Below are positions 5,207-6,677 of a stretch of DNA of 6,677 nucleotides, piece by piece. Numbering within the stretch: the first letter of the stretch is position 1; each line of letters starts with the position of its first letter. The notes under the pieces are model-generated. The model had not been told where the DNA came from. It ran no database searches and saw nothing but the letters and a program-made list of their open reading frames with translations. The stretch is taken from NCBI GenBank assembly GCA_038234045.1, contig JBBSUX010000196.1, positions 1 through 6,677 of the forward strand. Reading direction: 5' to 3'. The DNA comes from JBBSUX01 sp038234045 (GTDB taxonomy: Bacteria > Pseudomonadota > Gammaproteobacteria > Burkholderiales > Burkholderiaceae_C). The position numbers and the translations under genes were made by a program.

Positions 5207-6610
5207 ATGAATCCGCCCACGCCTACGCCCGCCGCCATTGCCGCTGTAACTGCCCTCTCGCCGCTGGACGGCCGCTATGCCGGTCGCCTTGCTGCCTTGC
5301 GCCCACTAATGAGCGAGCTGGGTTTCATGCACCGCCGCGTGCAGGTAGAGGTTGTGTGGTTCATCGCGCTGTCGGATGCCGGCTTTGCCGAATTCAAGCC
5401 ACTTTCGCCGGGCGCGCGCACCTATCTGCTGGCACTGGCGAAGAACTTTTCCGAAGCTGATGCGCTGGCCATCAAGGAAATCGAGAAAACCACGAATCAC
5501 GATGTAAAGGCGGTCGAATACTGGATCAAGAGCAAGTTCGAAGGGCGGCCCGAGCTCAGCGCAGCCGCCGAGTTCGTGCATTTCGCTTGCACCAGCGAGG
5601 ACATCAACAACACCAGCCACGCGCTGCAGCTGAAAGTGGCGCGCGAGCAAGTGCTGCTGCCTGCCCTCGACGGCATCATCGCCACGCTTCGCCAGATGGC
5701 CCACACGCATGCCGATGTGCCGCTACTGGCGCGCACCCACGGCCAGACCGCCAGCCCCACAACGGTGGGCAAAGAGATTGCCAACGTCGCAGTGCGCCTG
5801 GTTACGGCGCGCGAAAAGATCGCCGACGTGGCTCTGATGGCCAAGATGAACGGCGCGGTCGGCAACTACAACGCGCATCTCTCGGCCTGGCCGGATTTCG
5901 ACTGGGAGGCTTTCAGCCGCAAGGTGATCGAGACGCCCGAGCCGCTCGGCCTCGGCGTCACGTTTCAGCCCTACAGCATCCAGATCGAGCCGCACGACTA
6001 CATGGCCGAGCTGTTCGACGCCGTGGCGCGAGCCAACACCATCTTGATCGACTGGTCGCGCGACATCTGGGGCTACATCAGCCTCGGTTACTTCAAGCAG
6101 CGGTTGAAGGAGGGCGAGATTGGGTCCTCGACCATGCCGCACAAGGTCAACCCGATCGACTTCGAAAACGCCGAAGGTAACCTTGGCCTGGCCAACGCGC
6201 TACTGCGGCATCTTGCGGAAAAGTTGCCCATCAGCCGTTGGCAGCGCGACCTGACCGATTCCACCGTCCTGCGCAACATGGGCGTGGCGCTGGGCTACAG
6301 CTTGCTGGCGTATCACTCGATGGCGGTGGGCCTTTCCAAGCTCGAGCTCAACCGCGAAGCCCTCGACGCCGACCTCAACGCCGCCTGGGAAGTGCTGGCC
6401 GAGCCGATCCAGACCGTCATGCGCCGCCACGGCGTGCAGGGCGCCTACGAGAAGCTGAAGGAAGTCACGCGCGGCAAAACCGTGCGTCCGGAGGATCTGC
6501 ATGCGCTGATCCGTTCGCTGGAGATCCCGGAATCCGACAAGGCCCGCCTCCTGGCCATGACGCCCGGTAGCTACACCGGCATGGCAGCTGCGCTTGCGCG
6601 ACGCATCTGA
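5207..6610 (+). CDS. purB: Adenylosuccinate lyase
   Basis: This 467-residue enzyme of the fumarase/aspartase superfamily catalyses two fumarate-releasing steps of purine synthesis: SAICAR to AICAR, and adenylosuccinate to AMP. It works as a cytosolic homotetramer whose active sites are shared between subunits. The family blocks are present in order: LSPLDGRYA (residues 18-26), KTTNHDVKAVEYW (94-106), CTSEDINNTSHAL (128-140), ARTHGQTASPTTVGKE (175-190) with the catalytic His178, MNGAVGNYNAH (214-224), and the signature GSSTMPHKVNPIDFENAEGN (306-325) with the catalytic Ser on the flexible loop (Ser307 or Ser308). The N-terminus is a few residues longer than in E. coli PurB, with a Pro/Thr-rich lead. 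No Shine-Dalgarno sequence lies at normal spacing before the ATG; AAGGA at 5181-5185 is 21 bases away. The gene appears intact and is followed 12 bp later by a YaeQ-type gene. Confidence 0.97.
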   Translation: MNPPTPTPAAIAAVTALSPLDGRYAGRLAALRPLMSELGFMHRRVQVEVVWFIALSDAGFAEFKPLSPGARTYLLALAKNFSEADALAIKEIEKTTNHDVKAVEYWIKSKFEGRPELSAAAEFVHFACTSEDINNTSHALQLKVAREQVLLPALDGIIATLRQMAHTHADVPLLARTHGQTASPTTVGKEIANVAVRLVTAREKIADVALMAKMNGAVGNYNAHLSAWPDFDWEAFSRKVIETPEPLGLGVTFQPYSIQIEPHDYMAELFDAVARANTILIDWSRDIWGYISLGYFKQRLKEGEIGSSTMPHKVNPIDFENAEGNLGLANALLRHLAEKLPISRWQRDLTDSTVLRNMGVALGYSLLAYHSMAVGLSKLELNREALDADLNAAWEVLAEPIQTVMRRHGVQGAYEKLKEVTRGKTVRPEDLHALIRSLEIPESDKARLLAMTPGSYTGMAAALARRI

Positions 6611-6622
6611 AGCGCGCGACCC

Positions 6623-6677
6623 ATGGCTCTCAAATCCACCATCTTCAAGGTTCAGCTGGCGATTGCCGACATCGACA
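6623..6677 (+). CDS. yaeQ: YaeQ family protein, N-terminal fragment
   Basis: An ATG at 6623 opens a frame that runs off the right edge after 18 codons: MALKSTIFKVQLAIADID. This matches the start of E. coli YaeQ (MALKATIYK, then VADLD), a small conserved protein with a PD-(D/E)XK nuclease-like fold whose role is not established as far as I know. The gene begins 12 bp after the purB stop with no promoter or clear ribosome site between them, so it is probably co-transcribed with purB. The call rests on 18 residues, but the MALK-TI-K opening and the AD-D that follows are distinctive. Confidence 0.7.
   Translation, partial: MALKSTIFKVQLAIADID

Noticed and set aside
5587..6180. + strand frame of 197 codons inside purB
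   Set aside because: It is an out-of-frame shadow. The purB frame carries all lyase signatures through this stretch.

Overview
The window looks like chromosomal DNA from a betaproteobacterium of the Burkholderiales, most likely Comamonadaceae or a close relative. This rests on the high GC content, on the beta-type PurB, DUF1365 and glutathione-peroxidase sequences, and on a palindromic intergenic element in the only AT-rich stretch that I recall from Comamonadaceae genomes. No tRNA, rRNA, CRISPR array, transposase or phage gene is visible.

Layout from left to right: (1) the last 35 codons of a glutathione peroxidase on the + strand. (2) About 470 bp without a convincing gene, holding a 12-bp palindrome, a hairpin followed by T residues, and a 30-nt uninterrupted pyrimidine tract. 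(3) A + strand three-gene cluster: an FAD-dependent amine-oxidase-fold oxidoreductase (COG2907 type), a DUF1365 protein whose GTG start overlaps the previous stop, and a cyclopropane-fatty-acid-synthase-like SAM methyltransferase. (4) A convergent intergenic region of about 200 bp packed with inverted repeats. (5) A YibF-like glutathione S-transferase on the - strand. (6) A 156-bp divergent promoter region. (7) purB (adenylosuccinate lyase, purine synthesis) on the + strand, followed 12 bp later by the first 18 codons of a YaeQ-family gene that runs off the window.

The most interesting part is the three-gene cluster. The methyltransferase has the SAM-binding site and overall layout of cyclopropane synthases. 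However, two residues of the canonical bicarbonate pocket are changed: the positions of E. coli Cfa Cys139 and His266 are Ser and Gln here. Together with the partner FAD enzyme and the DUF1365 protein, this suggests a membrane phospholipid acyl-chain modification system that may not make a plain cyclopropane ring. A methyl-branched, desaturated or furan-type product is possible. This is inference and would need lipid analysis. The flanking glutathione-dependent genes hint at an oxidative or electrophile stress context, but they are not co-transcribed with the cluster as a unit.
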